Part shown: positions 32,085 to 40,699 of the stretch, one piece after another
How the letters are laid out: each line of letters begins with the position of its first letter
How positions within the stretch are numbered: the first letter of the stretch is position 1
Assembly (NCBI GenBank): GCA_036160575.1
Contig: JAYYDT010000066.1
Span: forward strand, 4,420-68,419
Reading direction: 5' to 3'
From: TMED26 sp002694075
Lineage (GTDB): Bacteria; Pseudomonadota; Alphaproteobacteria; Thalassobaculales; Thalassobaculaceae
Length of the DNA stretch: 64,000 nt
Notes under the pieces: model-generated
Seen by the model: the letters and a program-made list of their open reading frames with translations, nothing else
Database searches by the model: none
What the model was told of the DNA's origin: nothing
Translations under genes and position numbers: made by a program

Positions 32085-33749
32085 TCACCCGGCGTGTTGG
32101 GCGCGCAGGTCGCTGATCGACGCCGTCGGGGTGATCGCCTCGGGATCGATTTTGACATGCAGGATCGCCGGCAGGCCGGAGGCTTCGGCCTCCCGGAAGG
32201 CGTCGGCGAATTGGTCGGTCCGCTCGACCGTCGCGCCGAAGCCGCCATAGGCGCGGCCAAGGGCGGCGAAATCCGGGTTGCGCAGCTCGGTCGCGTGCGT
32301 CCGCCCGGGATAATGTTTTTCCTGGTGCATGCGGATGGTGCCGAACATGCCGTTGTCGACCACGACGTTGATGGTCGGCGCGCCATATTGCATGGCGGTC
32401 GCCAATTCCTGGCCATGCATCATGAAACAGCCGTCGCCGGAAAAGGCCACCGACATGCGATCGGGACAGGCGATCTTGGCGGCCACCGCCGCCGGCACGC
32501 CATAGCCCATCGAGCCCGAGGTCGGCGCCAATTGCGTGCGATAGCCCTTGTAGCGGAAATAGCGATGGACCCAGGTGGCGTAATTGCCGGCGCCGTTACA
32601 GATGAAGGCGTCTTCCGGCAGATAACCGTCGAGCCAGCGGACAATCTCGCCCATTTGCACATCGCCGGGGCCGGCCTGCGGGGTCAGGCCGGCCTCGAAG
32701 GCGGCGCGGCCGGTGGCCAGCCGTTCGGCCCAAGCGGCGCCATCGACCGGCGCCAGCGCGCGGGCGGCGCGGGCGAAGCTGCGCGGGCTCGCCAAAATCG
32801 CCAATTCCGGACGATAAACCCGGCCCAATTCCTCGGCCCCCGGGTGGACATGGACCAGCTTTTGACGCGGGCTCGGAATGTCCAACAGTTCATAACCGGA
32901 GGTCGTCATCTCGCCCATGCGGGCGCCAACCACCAACAGCAAATCGGCGTCGCGCACCATGCCGCCAAGGGTCGGCGACACGCCGATGCCGACATGGCCG
33001 ACATAATTGGGGTGGCGGTTGTCGAAATAATCCTGGCAGCGGAAGGAGGTGCCGACCGGCAGGCCATTGGCCTCGGCGAAGGCTTGGAAATCGGCCGAGG
33101 TCTGGGCGTCCCAGGCGCCGCCGCCGACAATCGCCAACGGCCGCTCGGCGGCCGCCAGCATATTGCGCAAACGGGCCATGTCGTCGGCGCCGGGATGGGC
33201 CTCGACGACATGGGCGATGTCGGCGGCCGCGGTGGTGGTGGCGTCGCGCAGCATATCCTCCGGCAGGGCCAGAACCACCGGCCCCGGCCGGCCGGCCATG
33301 GCGGTGTGAAAGGCCCGGCTGATATATTCCGGGATCCGGTCGGCGATATCGATCTCGGCCACCCATTTGGCCATTTGGCCATACATCCGGCGGTAGTCGA
33401 TTTCCTGGAAGGCCTCGCGCTCGGCCTGGTCGCGGGCGACCTGCCCGACCAACAGGACCATCGGTGTCGAATCCTGAAAGGCGATGTGCACGCCGGCGCT
33501 GGCGTTGGTCGCGCCCGGCCCGCGGGTGACCATGCACAGGCCCGGGCGGCCGGTGATCTTGCCATGGGCCTCGGCCATCATCGCGGCGCCGCCCTCTTGG
33601 CGGCACATGACGGTCTTGACGCTGTTGGCGTCATGCAGGCCGTCGATCACCGCCAGATAGCTCTCGCCCGGCACCCCAAAGGCGATCTCCACCCCCTGCG
33701 CCTTCAAGGCTTCCACCAATAAATGGCCGCCGATCCGTTCTTCGCCCAT
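32085..33749 (-). CDS. acetolactate synthase-like thiamine-diphosphate enzyme
   Basis: 554 residues with the three-domain layout of TPP-dependent enzymes. The catalytic Glu is in CRQEGGAAMMAEA near residue 52, GPGATNA follows near 80, and the TPP motif GDG...N is in the SGDGCFMMHGQE to VVVDNGMFG segment near 430-460. It resembles the large subunit of acetolactate synthase, but no small subunit is adjacent and a biosynthetic ilvB role is not supported. Glyoxylate carboligase- or oxalyl-CoA decarboxylase-like activities are alternatives. It lies 36 bp downstream of pxpC and may share its transcript. The 221 bp between 31864 and 32084 hold no recognised gene. Confidence 0.85.
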   Translation of the reverse strand: MGEERIGGHLLVEALKAQGVEIAFGVPGESYLAVIDGLHDANSVKTVMCRQEGGAAMMAEAHGKITGRPGLCMVTRGPGATNASAGVHIAFQDSTPMVLLVGQVARDQAEREAFQEIDYRRMYGQMAKWVAEIDIADRIPEYISRAFHTAMAGRPGPVVLALPEDMLRDATTTAAADIAHVVEAHPGADDMARLRNMLAAAERPLAIVGGGAWDAQTSADFQAFAEANGLPVGTSFRCQDYFDNRHPNYVGHVGIGVSPTLGGMVRDADLLLVVGARMGEMTTSGYELLDIPSPRQKLVHVHPGAEELGRVYRPELAILASPRSFARAARALAPVDGAAWAERLATGRAAFEAGLTPQAGPGDVQMGEIVRWLDGYLPEDAFICNGAGNYATWVHRYFRYKGYRTQLAPTSGSMGYGVPAAVAAKIACPDRMSVAFSGDGCFMMHGQELATAMQYGAPTINVVVDNGMFGTIRMHQEKHYPGRTHATELRNPDFAALGRAYGGFGATVERTDQFADAFREAEASGLPAILHVKIDPEAITPTASISDLRAQHAG

Positions 33750-33785
33750 GCCGTCACTCCCTGGTTTAAATTTTATTTTAGGGTC

Positions 33786-34841
33786 TTACCGCCCCAGCGG
33801 CGCGCTGGAAAGGCCATCGTCGCCCGGCGTCGCCGAAACCACCCCGCTGATCAGGTTGCTGTCGGCCAGGCGGGCCAGGTCAAGCGCCGCGCCGGCCGGC
33901 GCGATGCGGCGGAAAAGCGCTTGGACTTCGCCCTCGGCGGTGCGCGCGGCGGCCTCGCCTTCGGTCACCGACACCTCTTCAAACGCCAATTCGGCGCCAG
34001 GCCTGAGGCGCGACAACCGGCCGATATCGGCGCCGATCACGGTGCCGACCTTGGGGTAACCGCCGGTGGTTTGGTGATCGGCCAAAAGGATGATCGGCTG
34101 GCCGTTGCCGGGCACTTGAATGGCGCCAAGGGCGATGCCGTCGGAAACGATGTCATGACCGCCGCGATGGTCGAAGGCCGGCCCGTCCAAACGCATGCCC
34201 ATGCGGTCGACGGCGCTGCTGACGGTGAAATCGCTGGCCCAAAAGCGGGCCAAGCTTTCGGCCGTGAAAAAATCGTCCTGGGGCCCCAAGACCACTCGGA
34301 TCGGCCCGCTTTGGTCGAGATAGTCGGGCTTGGCCAGCGCCTGTTCGACACGGCTTTCAACCGACGCCAGCGCCAGCGGCAGGTCATCGCCCTCGGCCAG
34401 GGCGCGGCCGGCGAGGCCGCCCAGACCGGCGCGCCCAAAAGTCGCCAAGCTGTCGTAAACCGGCGGCAGGTCGAAACCGCCCTCGACCGCGAGATAGGCC
34501 AGCGCCCCGTCGCCCAGCGCCGGCACCCGCAGGCGCTGGCCGCGGGTCAGGCACACCGAACGATGGTCCGCGACCGTCCCCTCGCCGACAATTTCCAGCG
34601 GCGTGCGGCTGCCGGTCAGGGCCACCCGCGCGCTGTCGGCGGTGACCTCCAGGGTTGGGCCAAGCACCCTGATTTCAAGGGCCGCCGCCGCCTCGTCATT
34701 GCCGACCAGCCGATTGGCCAGGCGTAGCGCCGTCCGGTCCATGGCGCCCGAGGCCGGAATGCCCAAATGCTGCACATGCGGGCGACCGAAATCCTGCACC
34801 GTGGTTTGCAGACCACCGGCGATCACGCGCAACCCGGTCAT
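33786..34841 (-). CDS. pxpC: 5-oxoprolinase subunit C (biotin-dependent carboxyltransferase/KipA-like)
   Basis: 351 residues. Family segments include QDFGRPHVQHLGIPASGAMD near the N-terminus, GDEAAAALEI-type strands, and LADHQTTGGYPKVGTVIGADIGRL in the C-terminal half. With PxpA and PxpB it forms the ATP-dependent 5-oxoprolinase that opens 5-oxoproline to glutamate. Its ATG overlaps the pxpB stop by 4 bp. It is often annotated as a biotin-dependent carboxyltransferase or allophanate hydrolase subunit 2. Confidence 0.9.
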   Translation of the reverse strand: MTGLRVIAGGLQTTVQDFGRPHVQHLGIPASGAMDRTALRLANRLVGNDEAAAALEIRVLGPTLEVTADSARVALTGSRTPLEIVGEGTVADHRSVCLTRGQRLRVPALGDGALAYLAVEGGFDLPPVYDSLATFGRAGLGGLAGRALAEGDDLPLALASVESRVEQALAKPDYLDQSGPIRVVLGPQDDFFTAESLARFWASDFTVSSAVDRMGMRLDGPAFDHRGGHDIVSDGIALGAIQVPGNGQPIILLADHQTTGGYPKVGTVIGADIGRLSRLRPGAELAFEEVSVTEGEAAARTAEGEVQALFRRIAPAGAALDLARLADSNLISGVVSATPGDDGLSSAPLGR

Positions 34842-35578
34842 GCGACGTCAACCCAGGTGTAGTCGAGGGTCTTGCGATGGGCCGCGTAATCACCTTCCAA
34901 GAGGTCGTAATCGGCCGGGGAAATCGCCTCGAAGCGGACCTGGTCGCCGCTTTCCATCAGCACCGGCGGCGCCCGCCCGAGGTCGAAGAAAGGCACCGGC
35001 GTGCGCCCGATCAGGCTGAGCCCGCCGGGTGTTTCCAGGGCGTAGACGACACAAATCTCGGCGGCGATCGAGACCGACCGGATCGGCACCCGCACCCGCG
35101 GGCTATCCAGCCGCGGCACCTGTAATTCGGGCGGCAGTTTGGCCATATAGGGAAACCCCGGCATGAAGCCCATCATGTAGACATCCAAGCTGGCGGCGGT
35201 ATGGCGCGCGACCACCTCGGCGGGGCTGAGCCCGGTGCCGGCGGCGACGGCGGCCAAATCGGGAGCATGGTCGCCCTCATAGCAGCACGGCACCACCCAG
35301 GCGCGCCGACGGGCGGCACGCGTGCCCGACACCGACAGGCCGGCGGTGACATGGTCGCGCAAGGCCATATGGCCCACCCGCAGCGGGTCGTAATGGATCA
35401 TCAACGAGCGAAAAGTCGGCACCAAATCGATCACCCCGTCGATGGCCGCGCCACGCAGGGCCTCGGCCAGGGCGGTGACACGGGCGTTGACGGCGGGGTC
35501 GATGACGGCGCCGAATTGAACCACCATGGCGCCGTCGCCGGCGGCCAGGAATTGCGGCGCCGCAAAAGCGTCGGTCAT
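34838..35578 (-). CDS. pxpB: 5-oxoprolinase subunit B (KipI-like)
   Basis: 246 residues from the ATG at 35578. A much longer frame continues upstream but runs antisense through pxpA, so the internal start was chosen. Typical segments are VPTFRSLMIHYDP, VPCCYEGDHAPDLAAVA, and YMMGFMPGFPYMAKLPPEL followed by GRTPVPFFDL. It works with PxpC and PxpA. Coupling to pxpC by ATGA, and divergence from pxpA across 117 bp, imply a shared control region for the two transcripts. Confidence 0.9.
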   Translation of the reverse strand: MTDAFAAPQFLAAGDGAMVVQFGAVIDPAVNARVTALAEALRGAAIDGVIDLVPTFRSLMIHYDPLRVGHMALRDHVTAGLSVSGTRAARRRAWVVPCCYEGDHAPDLAAVAAGTGLSPAEVVARHTAASLDVYMMGFMPGFPYMAKLPPELQVPRLDSPRVRVPIRSVSIAAEICVVYALETPGGLSLIGRTPVPFFDLGRAPPVLMESGDQVRFEAISPADYDLLEGDYAAHRKTLDYTWVDVA

Positions 35579-35695
35579 AGCGCCGCGGCCGGTGATTCTG
35601 TCATGGACCTCCCCCTCGCTTGATCGTAACGTTGTGGCGTGCGGATGTGGTTTCGGCCGCGCCAGCCCGGCCATAACATTGAAATTTGGTTCATT

Positions 35696-36472
35696 ATGAC
35701 AATCAAGATCAATCTCAACTCGGACATGGGCGAAAGTTTCGGCGCCTGGACCATGGGCGATGACGACACGCTGTTGACGGTGGTCAACTCGGCCAATATC
35801 GCCTGCGGCTTCCACGGCGGCGACCCGATGGTGATGGACCACACCGTGCGCGCGGCGCTGGCCAATGGCGTATCGCTGGGCGCCCATCCGAGCTTTCAGG
35901 ACCTGCATGGCTTCGGCCGGCGCGAGATGAAAATCTCGCACGCCGAGGCGGAAAACATCACCGCCTATCAAATCGGCGCCCTGCAGGGCATCGCCGCCGC
36001 CGCCGGTGGCCAGGTCACCCATGTCAAACCCCATGGCGCCATCAACAACATGGCCTGCCGCGACCGCGCCCTGGCCGACGCCCTGGCGCGGGCGGTCAAG
36101 GCGGTCGACCCCAATTTGATCATGCTGGCGCCGACCGGCAGCGAATTGCTGGCCGCCAGCCGCGCGATCAACCTGCCGACCGCCTCGGAAGTGTTCGCCG
36201 ACCGGACCTATGGCGACGACGGCAATCTGACCCCGCGCGGCAATCCGGATGCCATGGTTCACGATCCCGACCAAGCGGTGGCCAATGTGTTGGCGATGAT
36301 CCGCGACCAACAATTGGTGTCGACCAGCGGCAAAGAGATCCCGGCCGAGGTGCAGTCGATCTGCGTCCATGGCGACGGGCCGACGGCCATCGCCCTGGCC
36401 CGCGCCGTGCGCGCCGGCATTGAGGCCGAGGGCATCGCCATCGCCCCCCTGCCGGAGGTGATCGCGGCATGA
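35696..36472 (+). CDS. pxpA: 5-oxoprolinase subunit A (LamB/YcsF family)
   Basis: 258 residues from the ATG at 35696, opening with the family signature KINLNSDMGESFGAW. SANIACGFHGGDPMVM, HPSFQDLHGFGRREM and HVKPHGAINNMACRD follow, and the end has SICVHGDGP. It completes the PxpABC complex; the three genes are split into divergent transcripts here. The next gene, an M20 peptidase, overlaps it by 4 bp, which suggests that peptide breakdown and 5-oxoproline recovery are linked. Confidence 0.93.
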   Translation: MTIKINLNSDMGESFGAWTMGDDDTLLTVVNSANIACGFHGGDPMVMDHTVRAALANGVSLGAHPSFQDLHGFGRREMKISHAEAENITAYQIGALQGIAAAAGGQVTHVKPHGAINNMACRDRALADALARAVKAVDPNLIMLAPTGSELLAASRAINLPTASEVFADRTYGDDGNLTPRGNPDAMVHDPDQAVANVLAMIRDQQLVSTSGKEIPAEVQSICVHGDGPTAIALARAVRAGIEAEGIAIAPLPEVIAA

Positions 36473-37881
36473 CCCGCGACGCCGCCATCGCCCACGCCGC
36501 CGATTATTTCGACAGCGGCGCCTATCGCGCCGACCTGACCCGGCGCGTGGCGATCCGCACGGAAAGCCAAATGCTGGCCGACCGCGGCGCCGAGATGGCC
36601 GCCTATTTCGCTGAAATGCGGGCGACCTTGGAACCCATGGGCTATGTCTGCGCCGATTACGACAACCCGGTCGACGGCGGCGGCCCGTTTCTCATCGCCA
36701 CCCGCCACGAGGCCACCGACCTGCCAACCGTGCTGACCTATGGGCATGGCGATGTGGTGCGCGGGCTAGAGGAGCAATGGCGCGAGGGGCTGGACCCGTG
36801 GACCGTCACGGTCGAAGACGGCGACGGCGCGGCGGCCCGTTGGTATGGGCGCGGCACCGCCGACAACAAGGGCCAACACAGCATCAATATCGGCGGTTTG
36901 CGCGCGGTGTTGGAGACGCGCGGCGGACGCCTTGGGTTTAATTCCATCATCCTGATTGAAATGGGCGAGGAAATCGGCTCCGCCGGCTTGCAAGCCTTCG
37001 CCGAAAGCATGGCCGACAAGCTCCGGGCCGACGTCCTGATCGCCTCCGACGGGCCGCGCCTCAGCCCCGAACGGCCGACCTTGTTCATGGGCTCGCGCGG
37101 CGCCTTCAACTTCAACCTCGACCTGGACTTACGCGTCGGCGCCCACCACTCCGGTAACTGGGGTGGTTTGATCTCAAATCCCGGCGTCATCCTGGCCAAC
37201 GCCATCGCTTGCCTGGTCGACGGCAACGGGCGGATCAAGGTCGACGCCCTGCGCCCACAGAGCCTCACCAATTCGGTGCGCATGGCCCTCGCCGACTGCA
37301 CCGTCGAAGGCGGCGAAAGCGGCCCCGAGGTGGAGCCGGAATGGGGCGAGCCGGGCCTGACCCCGGCCGAGCGGGTGTTCGGCTGGAACAGTTTCGAAGT
37401 ACTGGCCTTTAAAACCGGCAATCCGGAAAACCCGGTCAACGCCATTCCGCCGCGGGCGCGGGCGACCTGTCAATTGCGCTATGTGGTCGGCACCGACCCG
37501 GCCGAGATCATCCCGGCGATTGAGGCCCAACTCGCCGCCCACGGCTTCGGCCACGTGGCGGTGAGCCCGGCGCGCCTGGGCGTCAGCAAGGCCACCCGCC
37601 TCGACCCGGATCACCCCTGGGTGCGCTTCGCGGCCGCCTCGCTGGCCGAAACCACCGAGAAAAAGCCGGCGATCCTGCCGAATTTGGGGGGCACCCTGCC
37701 CAACCATGTGTTCGCCGAGACCTTGAACCTGCCGACCATTTGGGTGCCGCATTCCTACGCCGCCTGTTCGCAGCACGCACCGAATGAACATTTGCTGCCC
37801 GCGGTCGCGCGCGAAGGCTTGCAAATTATGGCGGGATTGTTCTGGGATATCGGCGCCGGCGGGACGCCCGCCACCGCCTAA
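36469..37881 (+). CDS. M20-family metallopeptidase (dipeptidase/deacylase-like)
   Basis: 470 residues. Zinc-binding and catalytic positions are visible: His93-x-Asp95 (GHGDVV), the bridging Asp in GTADNKGQ (about 126), the Glu pair in MGEEIGSAG (about 164-165), and a late His in PNEH. A lid or dimerisation domain is inserted near 200-360. It probably hydrolyses N-acyl amino acids or short peptides. Translational coupling to pxpA suggests substrates with glutamyl or pyroglutamyl character, by inference. Confidence 0.88.
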   Translation: MTRDAAIAHAADYFDSGAYRADLTRRVAIRTESQMLADRGAEMAAYFAEMRATLEPMGYVCADYDNPVDGGGPFLIATRHEATDLPTVLTYGHGDVVRGLEEQWREGLDPWTVTVEDGDGAAARWYGRGTADNKGQHSINIGGLRAVLETRGGRLGFNSIILIEMGEEIGSAGLQAFAESMADKLRADVLIASDGPRLSPERPTLFMGSRGAFNFNLDLDLRVGAHHSGNWGGLISNPGVILANAIACLVDGNGRIKVDALRPQSLTNSVRMALADCTVEGGESGPEVEPEWGEPGLTPAERVFGWNSFEVLAFKTGNPENPVNAIPPRARATCQLRYVVGTDPAEIIPAIEAQLAAHGFGHVAVSPARLGVSKATRLDPDHPWVRFAAASLAETTEKKPAILPNLGGTLPNHVFAETLNLPTIWVPHSYAACSQHAPNEHLLPAVAREGLQIMAGLFWDIGAGGTPATA

Positions 37882-37936
37882 CCGTCATTTCTTTATCCAT
37901 CACTTCTCACGATCATTTCCCTTGGAGACGCGCGCC

Positions 37937-38653
37937 ATGACCGCCACCGCCCCCGAAATCGATGACGGCATCGCCGACCTATCCGCCGTTGAACGCGCCG
38001 TTTCGCAGCGCCGCTCGGTGCGCGGCTTCACCGACGCGCCGGTGGCGATGGACCTGGTCAAACGCCTACTGACCCTGGCCGCCCGCGCGCCCAGTGGGAC
38101 CAATATGCAACCATGGAAAGTCGAGGTGTTGACCGGGGCCGCGCTCCAGCGCCTGAAAACCGGAGTTGAGACCGCCTTCCGCGATCCCGAGGTAAAGCCC
38201 GACGCCGAATTCCCCTATTACCCGAATGAGTTTTTCGAGCCCTACAAAAGCCGCCGCCGCAAAGTTGGCTGGGACCTCTACGGTCTGGTCGGCATCGAAA
38301 AGGGCGACACCGTTCGCATGCAGGACCAAACCGCGCGCAATTTCCGCTTTTTCGACGCGCCGGTCGGGTTGATCTTTCTGATCGATCGCAAGCTGGAAAT
38401 CGGCAGTTGGCTCGACTACGGCATGTTCCTGCAAAACATCATGGTGCTGGCCCGCGACCATGGCCTGGAAACCTGTCCGCAGGTCGCCTTTTCGCACTGG
38501 CACGCGGCGATCCGTCAAGCGATCGATATCTCCGACGACATGATCGTGGTGTGCGGCATGTCCCTTGGCTACGCCGACTGGGCACGGCCGGAGAATACCC
38601 TGATCACCGAACGCGCGCCACTCGACGACTTTGTCAACTTTCACGACGGCTGA
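37937..38653 (+). CDS. nitroreductase family protein
   Basis: 238 residues from the ATG at 37937, preceded by TTGGAGACG. It has the FMN-binding start RRSVRGFTDAPV and the APSGTNMQPW segment near residue 55. The middle carries FFDAPVGLIFLIDR, and LDYGMFLQNIMVLARDHGLETCPQ near 155-178 matches NfnB/NTR enzymes. It would reduce nitro groups, quinones or enones with NAD(P)H. The 3' end overlaps the convergent efflux gene by 13 bp. Confidence 0.9.
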   Translation: MTATAPEIDDGIADLSAVERAVSQRRSVRGFTDAPVAMDLVKRLLTLAARAPSGTNMQPWKVEVLTGAALQRLKTGVETAFRDPEVKPDAEFPYYPNEFFEPYKSRRRKVGWDLYGLVGIEKGDTVRMQDQTARNFRFFDAPVGLIFLIDRKLEIGSWLDYGMFLQNIMVLARDHGLETCPQVAFSHWHAAIRQAIDISDDMIVVCGMSLGYADWARPENTLITERAPLDDFVNFHDG

Positions 38654-39849
38654 GCGTCGCGCGGCACATGGCCAACCAAAAACACGCGGGCGGCCAGCGA
38701 CAACGACGCCAACACGGCGATAGTGACGGCCATCGGCATGGCGCTGCCGTCGTGGAACTGACCAACCAGGAAGGCCGCCAGGGCGCCGATGGTCATCTGC
38801 ATAAAACCTTGCAGGGAGGCGGCCAGGCCGGCGCGGTCGCCGAAGGGCTCCAGCGCCGCCGCCATGGCATTGGCGCCGACCAGGCCAAGACTGCCGACCA
38901 CCAGCATCAACGGCAGCACCAATCCCCATAAGCCGCCGAAACCGGTCCACGCGACCGCCAACAGGACCATCGCGCCCAGCCATACCAAAGCGGCGCCGAC
39001 CGCCAACATGGCAAAAGCGCCAAAACGTCCGACCACCCGGCCGTTAAGGAAGTTGGCGGCCATCAAGCCCAGCACGTTGAGCGCGAACAACAGGCCATAA
39101 TCCTGTTCCGCGACCCCATAAACACGGGTGAAAACCAGGGCCGATTCGGCGAAATACGTGAACATACAGGCAAAAGCGAAGCCGCCGGTCAGGATGCAGC
39201 CCATCGACCGCTTATGGCGCAGCACCGCGCCATAGGCGGTAAACACCGCCGCCGGGTTCAACGGGCGCCGCCGCGGCGCCGGCAAGGTTTCCGGCAGCAG
39301 CGTGACCAATGCCACCAAGCACAATCCACCAAACCCCGCCAAAGCGATAAAAATCGCCGGCCAATCGAACCACAGGGCGATATAGCCGCCGATCGTCGGC
39401 GCCAGCAGCGGCGTCATCAAAAACACCAGTTGGATAAAAGATTGCGCCCGCGCCGCGTCGTCCAGACGGTAGAGGTCGCGCACAACGGCGCGCCCGACAA
39501 TCGCCCCGGCGCTGGCCGCCAAAGCCTGGAAAAAACGGCCCAGCAGCAAGGTTTCCATGCTGTTCGCGAAGGCGCAGACCAGGCTGGTCACGACGAACAG
39601 CACGACCCCGAAGGCAATCACCGGTCGCCGCCCAAAACGGTCGGACAGGGGGCCGTAGATCAATTGGCCGGCGGCCAGGCCGAGGAAAAACGCACTCAGC
39701 GTTTGCTGTGCCGTCACCGCGCCGGTCGCCAACTCGCGATCAATCGCCGGCAAAGCCGGCAGATACATATCAATCGCCGCGGCGCCAAGGGCGGTCAAGG
39801 CGCCCAGCGCCATAGTCAGGCGGCGCGTCGGACGGTCGGATGGGGTCAC
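38641..39849 (-). CDS. Bcr/CflA-type multidrug efflux MFS transporter
   Basis: 402 residues with about twelve transmembrane segments. The N-terminal AAIDMYLPALPAIDRELATG and the loop GPLSDRFGRRPVIAFG near residue 65-80 match the Bcr/CflA drug:H+ antiporter branch. RFFQALAASAGAIVGRAVVRD near 105-125 supports this. It presumably exports small drugs or dipeptide-like molecules. Confidence 0.9.
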   Translation of the reverse strand: MTPSDRPTRRLTMALGALTALGAAAIDMYLPALPAIDRELATGAVTAQQTLSAFFLGLAAGQLIYGPLSDRFGRRPVIAFGVVLFVVTSLVCAFANSMETLLLGRFFQALAASAGAIVGRAVVRDLYRLDDAARAQSFIQLVFLMTPLLAPTIGGYIALWFDWPAIFIALAGFGGLCLVALVTLLPETLPAPRRRPLNPAAVFTAYGAVLRHKRSMGCILTGGFAFACMFTYFAESALVFTRVYGVAEQDYGLLFALNVLGLMAANFLNGRVVGRFGAFAMLAVGAALVWLGAMVLLAVAWTGFGGLWGLVLPLMLVVGSLGLVGANAMAAALEPFGDRAGLAASLQGFMQMTIGALAAFLVGQFHDGSAMPMAVTIAVLASLSLAARVFLVGHVPRDAQPS

Positions 39850-39979
39850 CGCGGGGGTTCCTTTCCCTGATCCCGCCGGTGAGCGGCAGGCGCCCCGACC
39901 ATAGCCGAAAGCGCGGCTATGAAAAGGCCCCTGGCTGACGTATTTTCGGCGCGTTCGCGTGTCTCTCGGAGGTCAGTGC

Positions 39980-40621
39980 ATGCCGCTGTTCCGCATCGAT
40001 AACCGTGTCGGCTATTTTGCGCATATCCCCAAATGCGGCGGATCATCGGTGGAACACTATCTGCGCGCGGTTTGCGACAGCGTGGTGTTTATCGACAATG
40101 ATTTCTTTAGCCGCACGCCCGACCGGCTGTGGCATCGCGGCTCCCCGCAGCACATGGATGGCGCCACCGCCGAGCGGTTTTTTGGTGATCCGGGGTTTTT
40201 CGACCTGCGCTTCGCGGTGGTCCGCCATCCGGTCTCGCGCTTTATCAGCGCCTTTTACTTCCAGCGCGATACCCTGGTGCAATTGCCGGCGACCCTATCG
40301 CTGGATGATTTCGTCACCGAACTTTACCGAAACGGTCTCGACGCCCAGCCACCAGGCTGGTGCGACCATCATTTCCTGCCCATGCATCGCTTTCTTTTCG
40401 CGGGTACGGAGTTCCGGGTCTTCCGCTTGGAAGACGGTTTGTCCAAGGTCGCCGAGTGGTTTGAGACGACCTGTTTGCCGGCGCCCAGCGGCATCCCCAT
40501 AACCCGCCAAAATCAGTCTGAACTTAAATCCGAAGAGGCGGTAAATCGGACGATTTCGCGCAAGTCCCATGAGCGGGTGCGCGCCCTCTACGCCCGCGAT
40601 TTTGAGATATTCGGCTATTGA
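39980..40621 (+). CDS. sulfotransferase family protein
   Basis: 213 residues from the ATG at 39980; a GTG at 39959 would add seven residues. The 5'-phosphosulfate-binding loop is IPKCGGSS at 16-23. The 3'-phosphate motif is RHPVSRFIS at 82-90, and a phosphosulfate donor (PAPS) is therefore expected. It matches the carbohydrate-type Sulfotransfer_2 branch more than the aryl branch. No PAPS-synthesis or polysaccharide cluster is next to it, so the acceptor is unknown. Confidence 0.82.
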   Translation: MPLFRIDNRVGYFAHIPKCGGSSVEHYLRAVCDSVVFIDNDFFSRTPDRLWHRGSPQHMDGATAERFFGDPGFFDLRFAVVRHPVSRFISAFYFQRDTLVQLPATLSLDDFVTELYRNGLDAQPPGWCDHHFLPMHRFLFAGTEFRVFRLEDGLSKVAEWFETTCLPAPSGIPITRQNQSELKSEEAVNRTISRKSHERVRALYARDFEIFGY

Positions 40622-40699
40622 ACCGGCAACCGCGCGCGAACGGTATTCTCTCTCGCCGGAGTGGGCTAAACTGCCGCCAAAACCGAACGGGGGCGGCCG

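Noticed and set aside
31940..32416. 158-residue minus-strand open frame overlapping the acetolactate-synthase-like gene
   Set aside because: It lies in another frame over the C-terminal end of the TPP enzyme, is very Arg/Pro-rich and shows no family features.
35579..36370. Long upstream extension of the pxpB frame on the minus strand
   Set aside because: It runs antisense across pxpA. The internal ATG at 35578 gives the family's normal length.
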